Of a DNA stretch of 64,000 nt, positions 46,959-56,044 are shown piece by piece. The DNA lies in NCBI GenBank assembly GCA_029228645.1, contig JAPTHR010000002.1, positions 359,350-423,349 of the forward strand. The letters run 5' to 3'. Made by a program: the position numbers and the translations under genes. Source of the stretch: Gammaproteobacteria bacterium Milos-ODIII6. Its GTDB lineage: Bacteria; Pseudomonadota; Gammaproteobacteria; Chromatiales; Chromatiaceae. The number at the start of each line of letters is the position of its first letter. Position 1 is the stretch's first letter. The notes below the pieces were generated by a model, which had not been told where the DNA came from, did not search any database, and saw nothing but the letters and a program-made list of their open reading frames with translations.

Positions 46959-47825
46959 ATGTACTTCAAGATCGAGCATCAAACACGCTACCGTTATTCC
47001 TCGCCCGTCCAACTCGGGCCGCAGACCTTGCGCTTCTGTCCTCGCGACGACGGCGCGCAGCGAGTCACCGACTTTCAACTCCAGGTCTCGCCCGAACCCC
47101 AGGGGCGCAATGAACATATCGACCTCGAGGGCAACCGGGTGACCCAGGTGTGGTTCGGGTCCGATACCGATCATTTCGAAATCACCCTGTCGATGCAGGT
47201 CGAAACCCTGCGACGCAACCCCTTCGACTTCCTCTTGAGTCCGGAGGCGATATCCCTGCCCATCAACCACGCGCAGGACATGATTTGCGCACGGGCCTAC
47301 CTGGAACGCATCCAGGCGGACGATGCGGTGACGGTGTTCGCCGCCAATCTCAGCCTGGACGTTGGACGTGACACCCTGAGGTTTCTCGACCGCCTCAACC
47401 AGCAACTGTTTACCGACTACGGTCATATCCATCGTGAGACCGGCACCCCGCAAACGCCGGCCGAGACACTCCAGACCCGCCAAGGCGCCTGCCGGGACCT
47501 GACCGTGTTGTTCGTCGACTGCTGTCGCGCCGAGGGTATTGCCGCGCGCTTTGCCAGCGGCTACCAGCGGGGCAATCTGCAAAGCGAGCGACGCCACCTG
47601 CATGCCTGGCCGGAGGTCTATCTGCCCGGCGCCGGCTGGCGCGGTTATGATCCCACCCACGGTGAAACAATCGCTGACACCCATGTGACTGTCGCCGCGG
47701 CGGCCCACCCGCGCGATACGATGCCGGTCAGTGGCAGCTTCGAGGGTGCGGGCGCGAGCAGTTCCCTGGACTACGATCTGCGTATCGAGGTTACCGACCA
47801 AGCGCCCCCCGCCGGAACCGCCTGA
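46959..47825 (+). CDS. Transglutaminase-like protein with N-terminal bacterial transglutaminase domain
   Basis: A 288-residue protein. MYFKIEHQTRYRYSSPVQLGPQTLRFCPR is the N-terminal beta-rich domain (Bact_transglu_N) that usually precedes the core. The core triad is Cys in QGACRDLTVLFVDCC, His in HLHAWPEVYLPGAGW and Asp in GYDPTHGE. Many genomes place such genes beside an ATP-grasp protein and an alpha-E protein; these partners are absent here. The ATG has GAGAGG 9 nt upstream, and the MITE-like element ends 16 bp before the start, so it may supply the promoter or have displaced it. Confidence 0.93.
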   Translation: MYFKIEHQTRYRYSSPVQLGPQTLRFCPRDDGAQRVTDFQLQVSPEPQGRNEHIDLEGNRVTQVWFGSDTDHFEITLSMQVETLRRNPFDFLLSPEAISLPINHAQDMICARAYLERIQADDAVTVFAANLSLDVGRDTLRFLDRLNQQLFTDYGHIHRETGTPQTPAETLQTRQGACRDLTVLFVDCCRAEGIAARFASGYQRGNLQSERRHLHAWPEVYLPGAGWRGYDPTHGETIADTHVTVAAAAHPRDTMPVSGSFEGAGASSSLDYDLRIEVTDQAPPAGTA

Positions 47826-47916
47826 AGGGCGAACCCAACGGTCTTCAAAGATCCCGGGGCGGACATTTATTGCGAACGCATTACGCATCCGGATGAACCA
47901 GCGGGGAGCAATCCAC

Positions 47917-48852
47917 GTGTATCGCCAGATTATCCTGATCGCCGCTCTCATCGCGCTGTCGGCCTGCAGTCGTACTGAGCTGGTCTATCGCAACGCCGAT
48001 TGGCTGGCGTATCGCTGGGTGGATGGTCTTCTGGATGCCGATCAGACGCAAAGCGAACAATGGCCGCTGGCATTCGAGCGGGTCATGCAGGCGCATCGGC
48101 GCGAACTCCTGCCGCGGGTGGTCGGGCTGCTGCAGCATGCATCCACCCTGGCCGAACGAGGGCTGTCGGCCGAGGACCTGGACTGTCTCTGGCTTGGCAC
48201 CAATGGACTGATCGAGACGCACGCGCGTCTGATTGTGCCCACCGCCACGCAGGTCCTCAGCGATGTCTCGGCGGCACAGATTCAACACCTGCGCGCCGAA
48301 CTGGATGAGCGCAATGCGGAATATCGCAGCGATTACCTCGACCCCGATCCACGCGAGCGCGAGGCGGCGCGCGTGGCGCGTTTCATCGATCGCATCGAAC
48401 GCTGGACCGGCGATCTGTCGATCGCTCAGACGCAGCTGGTGGCCGGGTTTCTGCAAGGCATGCCAGACATCGCCGCGGACTGGCTGCGCTACCGGGAAAG
48501 CCAGCAGCAACGCCTGCTGAGCCTGATGGGTCAGGAGAACCCGCGGGCACTCCAGGATTTTCTGACCGCCTGGTGGGTCGATCAGGCCGACCGCGGTCCC
48601 GCGCTGCTGGCGGCCCGCCCGATCCTGCGCGAGGGCTGGATCGGGATGCTGGTGGCGCTGGATGCGACCCTGGATGAAGCGCAGCGCGACCACCTGCTGA
48701 CCACTATCACCGATCTGCGCGATGACCTTGCCGGTGAGATCGCGGGTAAGGCTGAAGTACTTCCGGACCTGTGCGTCCGGATGGAACAAACCACCCCGGT
48801 CAGTATCAGCCCGCCGTCATCGAACAACCACCCGCCAATCGATTCCTTATAG
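47917..48852 (+). CDS. DUF6279 family lipoprotein
   Basis: A 311-residue envelope lipoprotein. The start VYRQIILIAALIALSACSRTELVYRNADWLAYRWVDGLLD has a lipobox (LSAC) and the YRNADWLAYRWVD motif that marks DUF6279. The mature part is helical and contains WLRYRESQQQRLLSLMG. The role of the family is unknown. GTG 47917 was chosen because GGGGAGC lies 8 nt upstream; an ATG 8 codons earlier is an alternative. It follows a transglutaminase-like gene after 91 bp. Confidence 0.88.
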   Translation: MYRQIILIAALIALSACSRTELVYRNADWLAYRWVDGLLDADQTQSEQWPLAFERVMQAHRRELLPRVVGLLQHASTLAERGLSAEDLDCLWLGTNGLIETHARLIVPTATQVLSDVSAAQIQHLRAELDERNAEYRSDYLDPDPREREAARVARFIDRIERWTGDLSIAQTQLVAGFLQGMPDIAADWLRYRESQQQRLLSLMGQENPRALQDFLTAWWVDQADRGPALLAARPILREGWIGMLVALDATLDEAQRDHLLTTITDLRDDLAGEIAGKAEVLPDLCVRMEQTTPVSISPPSSNNHPPIDSL

Positions 48853-48920
48853 GATTTATCCAGGCTGCAGGCTCATCTGCATCCGGATTCCGGACTCCCG
48901 AGATCAGGTGATCCCCGTCT

Positions 48921-49535
48921 TCATCTTGTTGTCCTCCGCTTCATTCCGGTAATCATGGACCGCACCAGGTTCTCGCGATGCAGCAAGCTGGTGAACGCCA
49001 CACCGGCCAGGTGCAGAATGACAAGCAGCAGCGTCAGGTTGGCCAGCACTTCATGAAAGTCTTCCAGGACGTCCCCCCAGCCTGCCGAGAGGCCACCGAG
49101 CATCGGAGCCAAAGGCCCCGACAGCTCTTGAGCCCCGTACACGGCAAGTCCGGTCAGCCCCGTGGCAGCAAGGCTCAGCAAGAGCGCCACCACCATGGCG
49201 CCACCGGCGGGGTTGTGGCCAAGGTGACGCGCTGCTCTCAATCCGACAGCATCTTTCAGATACGCGATGATCTCTGCCGGCGTCTTCACAAAATCGGACC
49301 AACGCGCATGCTGCGGCCCCACCAGCCCCCAAAGGAGCCGAAACAGGATCAAGCCAAGGACGATGTAGCCGGCCCAGACGTGGACACTCAGCAGCTCATC
49401 CTCGGTCAGGAACGCAACCGCGAACGTCGCTGCCAGACTCCAGTGGAAAAACCGCACCAGTGGATCCCATACGCGCACCCGCACCATTCGCGCCTCGAGC
49501 GCGTGCGGTTGCGCCAAGCGTGCTTTCTCGTTCAT
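48921..49535 (-). CDS. Cytochrome b561-type diheme membrane protein
   Basis: A 204-residue membrane protein with four helices. VWDPLVRFFHWSLAATFAVAFLTED and HVWAGYIVLGLILFRLLWGLVGPQHARW are the conserved first helices of the hydrogenase-type b cytochromes, with His residues placed as haem ligands. A later pair (LEDFHEVLANLTLLLVILHLAGVAFTSLLH) provides more. Such proteins pass electrons between quinol and periplasmic acceptors. No dedicated cytochrome c gene adjoins. It shares direction with the PepSY gene 38 bp upstream and is probably in the same operon. The start is ATG 49535. Confidence 0.93.
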   Translation of the reverse strand: MNEKARLAQPHALEARMVRVRVWDPLVRFFHWSLAATFAVAFLTEDELLSVHVWAGYIVLGLILFRLLWGLVGPQHARWSDFVKTPAEIIAYLKDAVGLRAARHLGHNPAGGAMVVALLLSLAATGLTGLAVYGAQELSGPLAPMLGGLSAGWGDVLEDFHEVLANLTLLLVILHLAGVAFTSLLHRENLVRSMITGMKRRTTR

Positions 49536-49573
49536 GCCTGCTCTCTCGGTAATTTGCTTGTCTCCATCCCCTG

Positions 49574-49870
49574 TCAGCTGTCCCGGTCTTCGTACTTTCC
49601 CCCGCAACCGGGCATGCCCGTCGTGGGATCGAGGTACATCTCGGCCCGCGCACCGTTTCCGTCTGTCACATAGGCCTCGATACAGCCATCGTCTGCCTTC
49701 AGGCGACGCACCTGATAGCCCATCTCATTGAGCTTTGCTTCGATCTGTTGCTTGGATAACCACTGCGCGCGCGCGTCCGGACTACGGTAGTCGTCGTTGC
49801 TCGCTCCGGCATTTATTACAACGGCGGTGAGAGCGACGGCACACAGGGCTGAAATGGTCGAAAGTTTCAT
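49574..49870 (-). CDS. Secreted PepSY-domain protein
   Basis: A 98-residue periplasmic protein with a signal peptide (MKLSTISALCAVALTAVVINAGA). A single PepSY-type unit follows: LSKQQIEAKLNEMGYQVRRLKADDGCIEAYVTDGNGARAEMYLDPTTG. PepSY units are linked to inhibition of proteases or to control of redox and sensor proteins. GAGGAA precedes the ATG. The gene lies upstream of the b-type cytochrome on the same strand and is divergent from the second PepSY gene that leads the two-component operon. Confidence 0.9.
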   Translation of the reverse strand: MKLSTISALCAVALTAVVINAGASNDDYRSPDARAQWLSKQQIEAKLNEMGYQVRRLKADDGCIEAYVTDGNGARAEMYLDPTTGMPGCGGKYEDRDS

Positions 49871-50019
49871 GGCGAGTTCCTCAAAAATGGATCTGGTTTG
49901 ATGTATGGATCGCGAACCGATTCCCGATTCACGGGGCCAAACTAGCGAATGGGTGCTGACCGATCCCTGAACGCCACTGTCAGCGATTTGTCAGGCGGGC
50001 ATGCGCCATAATGGTGGGC

Positions 50020-50364
50020 ATGAAAAAGCCTGCGATCTGGTTCCTCCTGATGATCGGGCTTGCAGTCATGGCCACGACTGGAAGCCACGTCACTTTGAGC
50101 AGCGAAGACGAGCGTCATTGGGAAGACGAAAATCACGCCTACGACCGGGCACGGCGTGCGGTCGACCGCGGCGAGGCACTCCCAATCGAGAAGCTGCTGG
50201 AACGGTTGCAGGCTCAGGTTCCCGGTGAAGTAATCGGGATCGAGTTCGAGCGCAAGCACGGCAGATGGATGTACGAGTTCAAGGTGATCGACGGCAGAGG
50301 CCGCCTACTCGAAGTCTATGTCGATGCGCACACCGGTGAGCTTCTCTCGATGGAGGAAGACTGA
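50020..50364 (+). CDS. Secreted PepSY-domain protein preceding a two-component system
   Basis: A protein of about 114 residues with a signal peptide (MKKPAIWFLLMIGLAVMATTGSHV) and one PepSY unit (LPIEKLLERLQAQVPGEVIGIEFERKHGRWMYEFKVIDGRGRLLEVYVDAHTGELL). Residues before the core are charged (SSEDERHWEDENHAYDRAR). The start may also be three codons earlier at 50011. The stop shares one base with the regulator start, so PepSY, regulator and kinase are one operon. An inference is that the PepSY protein acts as a periplasmic modulator of the kinase. Confidence 0.92.
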   Translation: MKKPAIWFLLMIGLAVMATTGSHVTLSSEDERHWEDENHAYDRARRAVDRGEALPIEKLLERLQAQVPGEVIGIEFERKHGRWMYEFKVIDGRGRLLEVYVDAHTGELLSMEED

Positions 50365-51029
50365 TGCGAATCCTCCTGGTAGAGGACGACGAGAAGACGG
50401 CTGAAGCCGTCAGCGCCTCGCTGAATAACGCCGGATATGTCGTTGATCATGAAAGCGACGGCAAAGAGGCCTGGTTCAAGGGTGATACTGAACCCTATGC
50501 GGCTGTGGTGCTCGACCTCGGTCTACCGGGCATGGACGGCTTGTCCATTCTCAGAAAGTGGCGCCAGGCCGGACAGACCTTTCCCGTGCTGATACTCACC
50601 GCGCGTGGCAACTGGGACGAACGTGTCGAGGGTATTGACGCGGGTGCGGATGACTATCTGCCGAAGCCATTCCAAACCCAGGAATTACTGGCCCGCTTGC
50701 GGGCGATCGTTCGGCGGTCTGCGGGCCAGGCGGCACCTGTCATCACGATAGGGGAGGTCTCACTCGACCCGCGTCAGATGCAAGTCAGCGTTAGCGGGGT
50801 TCCGATTCATTTCTCGCCGCAGGAATATCGCCTGGTGAGCTATCTCATGCACCATGCCGGCCGCGTGATATCACAGCTGGAATTGACCGAGCAGTTGTAT
50901 GCCCAGGATTTCGAGCGTGATTCCAACGCTATCGAAGTACTTGTCGGACGCGTGCGCAGGAAACTGGGTGTCGACCTGATCAAGACGCGCCGCGGATTCG
51001 GATACGTCATTGGGACATCCGAGTCGTGA
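50364..51029 (+). CDS. Response regulator, OmpR/PhoB family
   Basis: A 221-residue regulator. The receiver domain has acidic Glu7-Asp-Asp9, phosphoacceptor Asp51 (VVLDLGLPGMDG), Thr79 and Lys101 (DDYLPKPF). The C-terminal winged helix (QEYRLVSYLMHHAGRVISQLELTEQLYAQDFERDSNAIEVLVGRVRRKLG) binds DNA. Sequence style is that of QseB/PhoP-like regulators. The start codon shares one base with the PepSY stop, and its stop overlaps the kinase start by 4 nt, so all three are tightly coupled. The targets may include the divergent PepSY-cytochrome pair. Confidence 0.96.
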   Translation: MRILLVEDDEKTAEAVSASLNNAGYVVDHESDGKEAWFKGDTEPYAAVVLDLGLPGMDGLSILRKWRQAGQTFPVLILTARGNWDERVEGIDAGADDYLPKPFQTQELLARLRAIVRRSAGQAAPVITIGEVSLDPRQMQVSVSGVPIHFSPQEYRLVSYLMHHAGRVISQLELTEQLYAQDFERDSNAIEVLVGRVRRKLGVDLIKTRRGFGYVIGTSES

Positions 51030-52384
51030 CAAGGCGCTCGCTGCGTTTCCGCTTGCTTGTTTCTGCGGTTTTCGCAGTGGCAGCGGCGCTGCTCATTGCC
51101 GGCATCAGCCTGGTACTCATGTTCGAGCAGCACGTCGAACGGCGCCTCGTTTCGGAACTGGAAACCTACCTCAACCAGATCACCGCCAGCGTCCAGCTGA
51201 GCAACGACGGTCGTATCGCCTTTCGCCAGGACCTGCCAGACCCGCGCTTTGCTCAGCCGCTTAGCGGACTCTATTGGCAAATCCAGGACGAGGCGCGCCC
51301 CACCCTGCTGCGCTCCCGGTCACTCTGGGACACCATCATCGAACTTCCAGAGGATCAACTCACCCTCGGCAGCATTCATGAGCACGTACTGCCGGGTCCC
51401 GCTGGACAAACACTCGCGGTCCGCGAGCGCCAGATCATCCTGCAGCCCGATTCCGGAGAACGCCGCATACGCGTCGCTGTGGCATTGGATAAAGCGCATC
51501 TCATCGAGGCGCGCAACGCTTTCGCGACGGACATGCTGCCATATCTCACGATGGTCGCCGCCGTGCTGCTCCTGGCAAGCTGGATGCAGATCCGGATAGG
51601 ACTGGTGCCGCTTGATGCGGTGCGCCGAGGGGTAATGGGAATCCGATCCGGCGCCACACGCCGTCTCGAACGCACATATCCGGATGAAGTGATGCCGCTG
51701 GTCGACGAGATGAACGGACTGCTCGACGCCCAGGAACAAGCGATCGAACGTGCCCGGGCCTGGACCGCAGACCTTGCGCATGGTCTGAAAACACCGTTGA
51801 TGGCGCTCAGCGCGGATTCGCAGCGGCTGCGCGAGGAGGGCAACACGTCCATCGCTGACGATGTCGAGCAACTCGCTGAAACCATGCGCAGACGCATTGA
51901 CCGCGAGTTGATACGCGCCCGCGTTCGCTCCGGCATACAGGCAAGGGGCGCGCGTGCCGACGTTAGTGAAGCCGTGGCTCGCGTTGTCCGAACCCTGAAA
52001 CGCACGCCCCGTGGTAGCGCCCTCGCCTGGTCTGTCGATGCCCCCGTCAGGATTGAAGCCCCCATTCTCGCGGAAGATCTGACTGAACTCCTGGGCAATA
52101 TCCTGGAAAACGCCACAAAGTGGGCCGAAGAGACGATCTCCGTTTCGGTATCCGAGAATCACGTCATACAGATCACCGTCGAAGATGATGGTCCCGGTGT
52201 GCCAGCGGACCAGCTGGGCAGTCTTGGCCTGCGTGGCGTCAGGCTGGATGAACAGAAACAGGGCTCTGGCCTGGGTCTGGCGATCGCGCTGGATATCGTA
52301 GAGGCCTATAACGGCGACCTGTCTTTCAGAGACAGGCCTCAAGGGGGCCTGGTCGTCACTGTCCTGCTTCCTGTTGCCAAGTGA
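51026..52384 (+). CDS. Sensor histidine kinase, PhoQ-like
   Basis: A 452-residue inner-membrane kinase. Two membrane helices (about 8-31 and 168-188) bound a periplasmic sensor loop of about 135 residues. A linker (RIGLVPLDAVRRGVMGIRSG) resembles HAMP. The phosphoacceptor is His252 in DLAHGLKTPLMALS, the PhoQ-like form of the H box. The ATPase has LLGNILENATKWAEE (N box), VEDDGPGVPADQL (G1) and GSGLGLAIALDIVEAYNG (G2). The GTG start overlaps the regulator stop by 4 nt. The ligand is unknown; periplasmic PepSY neighbours suggest a link to redox or proteolysis. Confidence 0.95.
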   Translation: MTRRSLRFRLLVSAVFAVAAALLIAGISLVLMFEQHVERRLVSELETYLNQITASVQLSNDGRIAFRQDLPDPRFAQPLSGLYWQIQDEARPTLLRSRSLWDTIIELPEDQLTLGSIHEHVLPGPAGQTLAVRERQIILQPDSGERRIRVAVALDKAHLIEARNAFATDMLPYLTMVAAVLLLASWMQIRIGLVPLDAVRRGVMGIRSGATRRLERTYPDEVMPLVDEMNGLLDAQEQAIERARAWTADLAHGLKTPLMALSADSQRLREEGNTSIADDVEQLAETMRRRIDRELIRARVRSGIQARGARADVSEAVARVVRTLKRTPRGSALAWSVDAPVRIEAPILAEDLTELLGNILENATKWAEETISVSVSENHVIQITVEDDGPGVPADQLGSLGLRGVRLDEQKQGSGLGLAIALDIVEAYNGDLSFRDRPQGGLVVTVLLPVAK

Positions 52385-52661
52385 ATTACTGACATCATCG
52401 GTCGGCTGGCGATCAAGGCCGGACACGCTCAAGAGCTGGATGGCCGCAACCGTACTGAAACGGACTCCAGGGCCGCCGCGGGAATCGAATCAGGCCATCC
52501 GCGTCTCCCGCAAGCACCCCTCGGCCTGACCCCCTTGGGCGTTCCGAACCCATGGCTTCACGATCGGAAGTTTTTTCGTCACGCCGCATTCACAGCTTGC
52601 TCAATCCGGCAAAGGAATGAAGAATTAGCCTGACTCAGCTATAGAGAGACCGACCGCGACA

Positions 52662-52874
52662 ATGTACCTGGATGAACAAACCGAAGGCCAGATGCGTGCG
52701 CGGTTGACCGAGTTGCGGCGCGAACATCGCGCGCTGGACGACACCCTGCAAACGCTGTCCGAGAATGCCTACGCGGACCAGCTGCAGGTAAAACGGATGA
52801 AAAAGCACAAGCTCGTGCTCAAGGACGCCATTGCTCGGCTGGAGAGCAGGCTGATTCCCGATCTCGACGCCTAG
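52662..52874 (+). CDS. DUF465 (YdcH-like) small protein
   Basis: A 70-residue, wholly helical, cytoplasmic protein. RLTELRREHRALDDTLQTLSENAYADQLQVKRMKKHKLVLKDAIARLESRLIPDL is the DUF465 antiparallel coiled coil seen in YdcH-type proteins, which start with a short helix and end LKD-I--LE--L-PD. The function is unknown. AGAGAGACCGACCGCGACA precedes the ATG, giving a plausible but weak ribosome binding site. It lies 302 bp before the first PPK2 gene. Confidence 0.85.
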   Translation: MYLDEQTEGQMRARLTELRREHRALDDTLQTLSENAYADQLQVKRMKKHKLVLKDAIARLESRLIPDLDA

Positions 52875-52902
52875 CCCCCCTCAGCCCCCTTCAGCCCCCC
52901 TT
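52871..52902. repeat. Short tandem C-rich repeat at the DUF465 stop codon
   Basis: CTAGCCCCCC, TCAGCCCCCT and TCAGCCCCCC are three copies of a 10-bp unit beginning at the stop codon. It is probably slippage-prone DNA and no function is implied. The rest of the 302-bp spacer to the PPK2 gene shows nothing further. Confidence 0.6.
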
Positions 52903-53176
52903 TCCCCTTTCCTTTTTCGTACCGACAGCACGGCTCAGCCGCAGTCATGCCTGGGTCTGGCCGCACTTCGGAAAGCGCCGCTGGGAGGCCTCCCTCCATC
53001 CCTCTTCCGCAGTGATCGGCCGGCCAATCCAGGCCGGACAGCCCTGTTGCCATGCGCGAAATTGTTTGCGGCAGGTCATAGCGGATGCAGATTATTGCCG
53101 AATGCCCTGCTCGATGGCCCGACGCCTTGATAACATTGGGTTTTTCAATCGTCAGCCCTCCGCTAGGTGATGCAGC

Positions 53177-54091
53177 ATGAACGAACAGAACACCCCCCCA
53201 CAGACTGTCCATTATCGCGGCAAAGACCTCACCCTCGAGGACCTGTTGACCAAGGTCGAGGATCAGAAAAAGGAAATCACCAATCTGCAGAAGAAGCGCA
53301 GCAAGGCGCTGCGGCGATGCAATCGCGAGGAAGACCTCAAACCCTACCAGGCCGAGCTGATCCAGCTGCAGCAGTATCTGGAACAGAACCAGCGGCGCAT
53401 GATCATCCTGTTCGAGGGGCGTGACGCCGCCGGCAAGGGCGGCACCATCCGCCGCGTGACGCGTTACATGAACGAAAAACACTACCGTGTGGTCGCGCTC
53501 GGCAAACCGACCGAGGAGCAGAAGACCCAGTGGTTCTTTCAGAAGTACGTGCGCGAGATGCCGCGCGGCGGCGAGGTCGTGCTGTTCGACCGCAGCTGGT
53601 ACAACCGCGCGGTGGTCGAGCGGGTGTTTGGCTTCTGCGGCGACGAGGAATACGAGAATTTCATGATCGGCTGCCCGGGCTTCGAGAAAGACATCGTCCG
53701 CCAGGGGACGATCCTGGTGAAGCTGTACTTCTCGGTGACCAAGGAGGAACAGGCCAGGCGGTTTGAACGGCGCAAGACGGACCCGCTGCGGCAGTGGAAA
53801 CTGTCCGAGATCGACGTCCAGGCGCAGGACCGCTGGGACGAGTTCACCACTCAGAAGTACGAGATGCTGAAGCGCACCAACACCACGCATGCGCCGTGGG
53901 TGATCATCCGCTCCAACAACAAGCACAAGGCACGCATGAACGCGATGAAGGTGATCCTGAACGCGGTGCCGTACCAGCGTATGAACCCGGAACTCGACTA
54001 CGTGCCCGACCCGGAGATCGTGGTTTCGGGATCGCGTGAACTGGAACTGATGGAGGCGCAGCGCCTGCACGAGGGTCGGTTCGTCGGTTGA
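53177..54091 (+). CDS. ppk2: Polyphosphate kinase 2 family protein
   Basis: A 304-residue cytoplasmic P-loop kinase that transfers phosphate between polyphosphate and nucleotides. Walker A is GRDAAGKGG (81-89). The Walker B-like/lid part is VVLFDRSWYNRAVVERVFGFC. The PPK2 signature continues with VALGKPTEEQKTQWFFQKYV and YFSVTKEEQARRFERRKTDPLRQWKLSEID. The N-terminal 70 residues form a helical coiled coil (VEDQKKEITNLQKKRSKAL). The length agrees with single-domain class I PPK2. A second PPK2 lies 3.8 kb downstream on the other strand. AGGTGA precedes the ATG. Confidence 0.95.
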   Translation: MNEQNTPPQTVHYRGKDLTLEDLLTKVEDQKKEITNLQKKRSKALRRCNREEDLKPYQAELIQLQQYLEQNQRRMIILFEGRDAAGKGGTIRRVTRYMNEKHYRVVALGKPTEEQKTQWFFQKYVREMPRGGEVVLFDRSWYNRAVVERVFGFCGDEEYENFMIGCPGFEKDIVRQGTILVKLYFSVTKEEQARRFERRKTDPLRQWKLSEIDVQAQDRWDEFTTQKYEMLKRTNTTHAPWVIIRSNNKHKARMNAMKVILNAVPYQRMNPELDYVPDPEIVVSGSRELELMEAQRLHEGRFVG

Positions 54092-54272
54092 CGCGGGAGA
54101 AGGGATCCTGGGGCGGTTCGCTCCTCCAATCTTCCGGGTAAACCCCGAGTGAACAGGCTACCGAGAGATCACCGCCAGAGACCGCAGCCAGGCAGTTTTC
54201 GCTGATCATTTTCCCATCGGGCGGCCAGGGGCAGGCAACGACCTGGCTTTAACCCGACCCTGTTCGGCCGTG

Positions 54273-55541
54273 TCAGCTCTGACTGGTGGTCGCTTCCTGG
54301 CCGAGCATCGCGGCGGTCACCAGGACCACGCCATTGCGCGTGACGCGGAACCGCTTCGCATCGGCTTCGAGGTCCTCGCCGATCACTGTACCGGGCGGGA
54401 TGCGACAGCCGCGGTCGATGATTGCGCGATGAATTCGGCAGTTCCGCCCTATCTCCACTTCGGGCAGCAGAACCGATTCACTGACCGTGCCGTAGGAATG
54501 GATCCGGACATTTGAAAACAACAGCGAATCAACGACGGCCGAGCCGGAGATTACGCATCCGGCGGAGACGACCGAGTCGAGCGCCTTGCCCTCCCGGCCG
54601 GGATCGCGGAACACGAACTTGGCCGACGGCAGCTGCTGATGATAGGTGCGAATCGGCCATTCGCGATCGTACAGGTTCAACTCGGGTTCAACGCTGACCA
54701 GTTCCATATTGGCCTCGTAGAACGAGTCCAGCGTCCCCACGTCGCGCCAGTACGGTTGCCGGCCGGTCTCCTCGTCGAGGAAGGGATAGGCAAACACGCG
54801 ATGCTTGTCGATGATCGACGGAATGATGTCATGGCCGAAGTCGTGCGAAGAGCCGCCGTCGCGGGCATCCTCCTCCAGCAGGCGGAACAGGAAGTCGGTG
54901 TTGAACACGTAGTTGCCCATCGAGGCCAGCGCGATATCCGGCGTGCCGGGCATCGGCTGCGGGTTGGCCGGCTTCTCATCGAAGCGGGATACGCGGAAAT
55001 CGTCATCGACGCCCATGATGCCGAAGCCTTTTGCGTCTTCGAGTGAAACGCCGACGCAGGCGACCGTGAGGTCCGCCTGCTGCTGCTCGTGGTGTGCCAG
55101 CAGGGCGCCGTAATCCATCTTGTAGACATGATCGCCGGACAACACCAGCACGTACTTGGGCAGGAGCGTACGCACGATATCGAGATTCTGGTAAAGCGCA
55201 TCCGCGGTGCCGCTGTACCATTCGCCCGTCGTACGCTGCGACGCGGGCAGGATCTCGACAAACTCGCCGAGATCGCGTTGGAAGAAGCTCCAGCCCTCGG
55301 TCAGGTGGCGGATCAGTGAATGTGACTTGTACTGCGTCAGCACGCCAATGCGTCGAATGCCCGAGTTGATGCAGTTGGATAGCGGGAAGTCGATGAGTCG
55401 GAACTTGCCACCGAAGTACAGCGCCGGCTTGGCCCGCCGCTCGGTCAGTTCATGCAGGCGCGAGCCGCGCCCACCGGCCAAAACCAGCGCCAGGGTATCG
55501 CGGGTCAGGCGGTCCAGATAGCGAGGATTTTCAGGTGCCAT
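54273..55541 (-). CDS. glgC: Glucose-1-phosphate adenylyltransferase
   Basis: A 422-residue cytoplasmic enzyme that makes ADP-glucose, the first committed step of bacterial glycogen synthesis. [43 protein letters not shown] holds the nucleotide loop and Asp/Lys of the active site. [13 protein letters not shown] and [15 protein letters not shown] follow. The C-terminal left-handed beta-helix ([27 protein letters not shown] hexads) is present, and the length is normal. The ribosome binding site is weak. Other glg genes are elsewhere, glgX at 21-23 kb. It is convergent with the first PPK2 gene after a 181-bp spacer. Confidence 0.97.
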   Translation of the reverse strand: MAPENPRYLDRLTRDTLALVLAGGRGSRLHELTERRAKPALYFGGKFRLIDFPLSNCINSGIRRIGVLTQYKSHSLIRHLTEGWSFFQRDLGEFVEILPASQRTTGEWYSGTADALYQNLDIVRTLLPKYVLVLSGDHVYKMDYGALLAHHEQQQADLTVACVGVSLEDAKGFGIMGVDDDFRVSRFDEKPANPQPMPGTPDIALASMGNYVFNTDFLFRLLEEDARDGGSSHDFGHDIIPSIIDKHRVFAYPFLDEETGRQPYWRDVGTLDSFYEANMELVSVEPELNLYDREWPIRTYHQQLPSAKFVFRDPGREGKALDSVVSAGCVISGSAVVDSLLFSNVRIHSYGTVSESVLLPEVEIGRNCRIHRAIIDRGCRIPPGTVIGEDLEADAKRFRVTRNGVVLVTAAMLGQEATTSQS

Positions 55542-56044
55542 TGCAGGGAATCCTTTGGTTGTATTGCGGATGCAAGCGGCTCAAAGGCCGGCTGTTTCCG
55601 CTTGAACAGGGGTGAGGAGCGTATTGCAGAGACCGTTGGGCTCTGACAGTAACACCGATGCACTCTGATGGTCTGATGATGGGCAATGCCCGGGAGATCG
55701 GCCAATCAATTCTCAGGGAAAGATCGCGATTTTTCACCACAGGTATTCTCGCAACGATACCGTCACGGTTTGGGTCTGCATCGGGGCGCGGGTATCGCTT
55801 GCCAAATTGAGCAGGCTACCGAGCGCAGCTGCGGAAACCGCGAGACGTCGCACTAAACCGAGCCCTGTCCCCAATCATTCGCCGCTCCAGAAAGAGTTTC
55901 GGCCAAACGTTTTGCGCGAGTTGCTAATTCCGTGTTTTCCGGGTGATTTTCAAGGGTGACTTTACCGACCTTGTTACCTCACCGCTCCCGCAATTTCGAT
56001 TAACATCGCCAAACGCAAGCCGGAACGGCAGCAAGGAGACAGCC
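55542..56044. other. 503-bp divergent spacer between glgC and the beta-lactamase-like gene
   Basis: No gene is supported. It holds one arm of a weak 40-bp direct repeat (55881-55920, about 65% identical to 57621-57660) and the promoters of two divergent genes. AAGGAG lies near 56034, serving the gene to the right. Confidence 0.4.
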
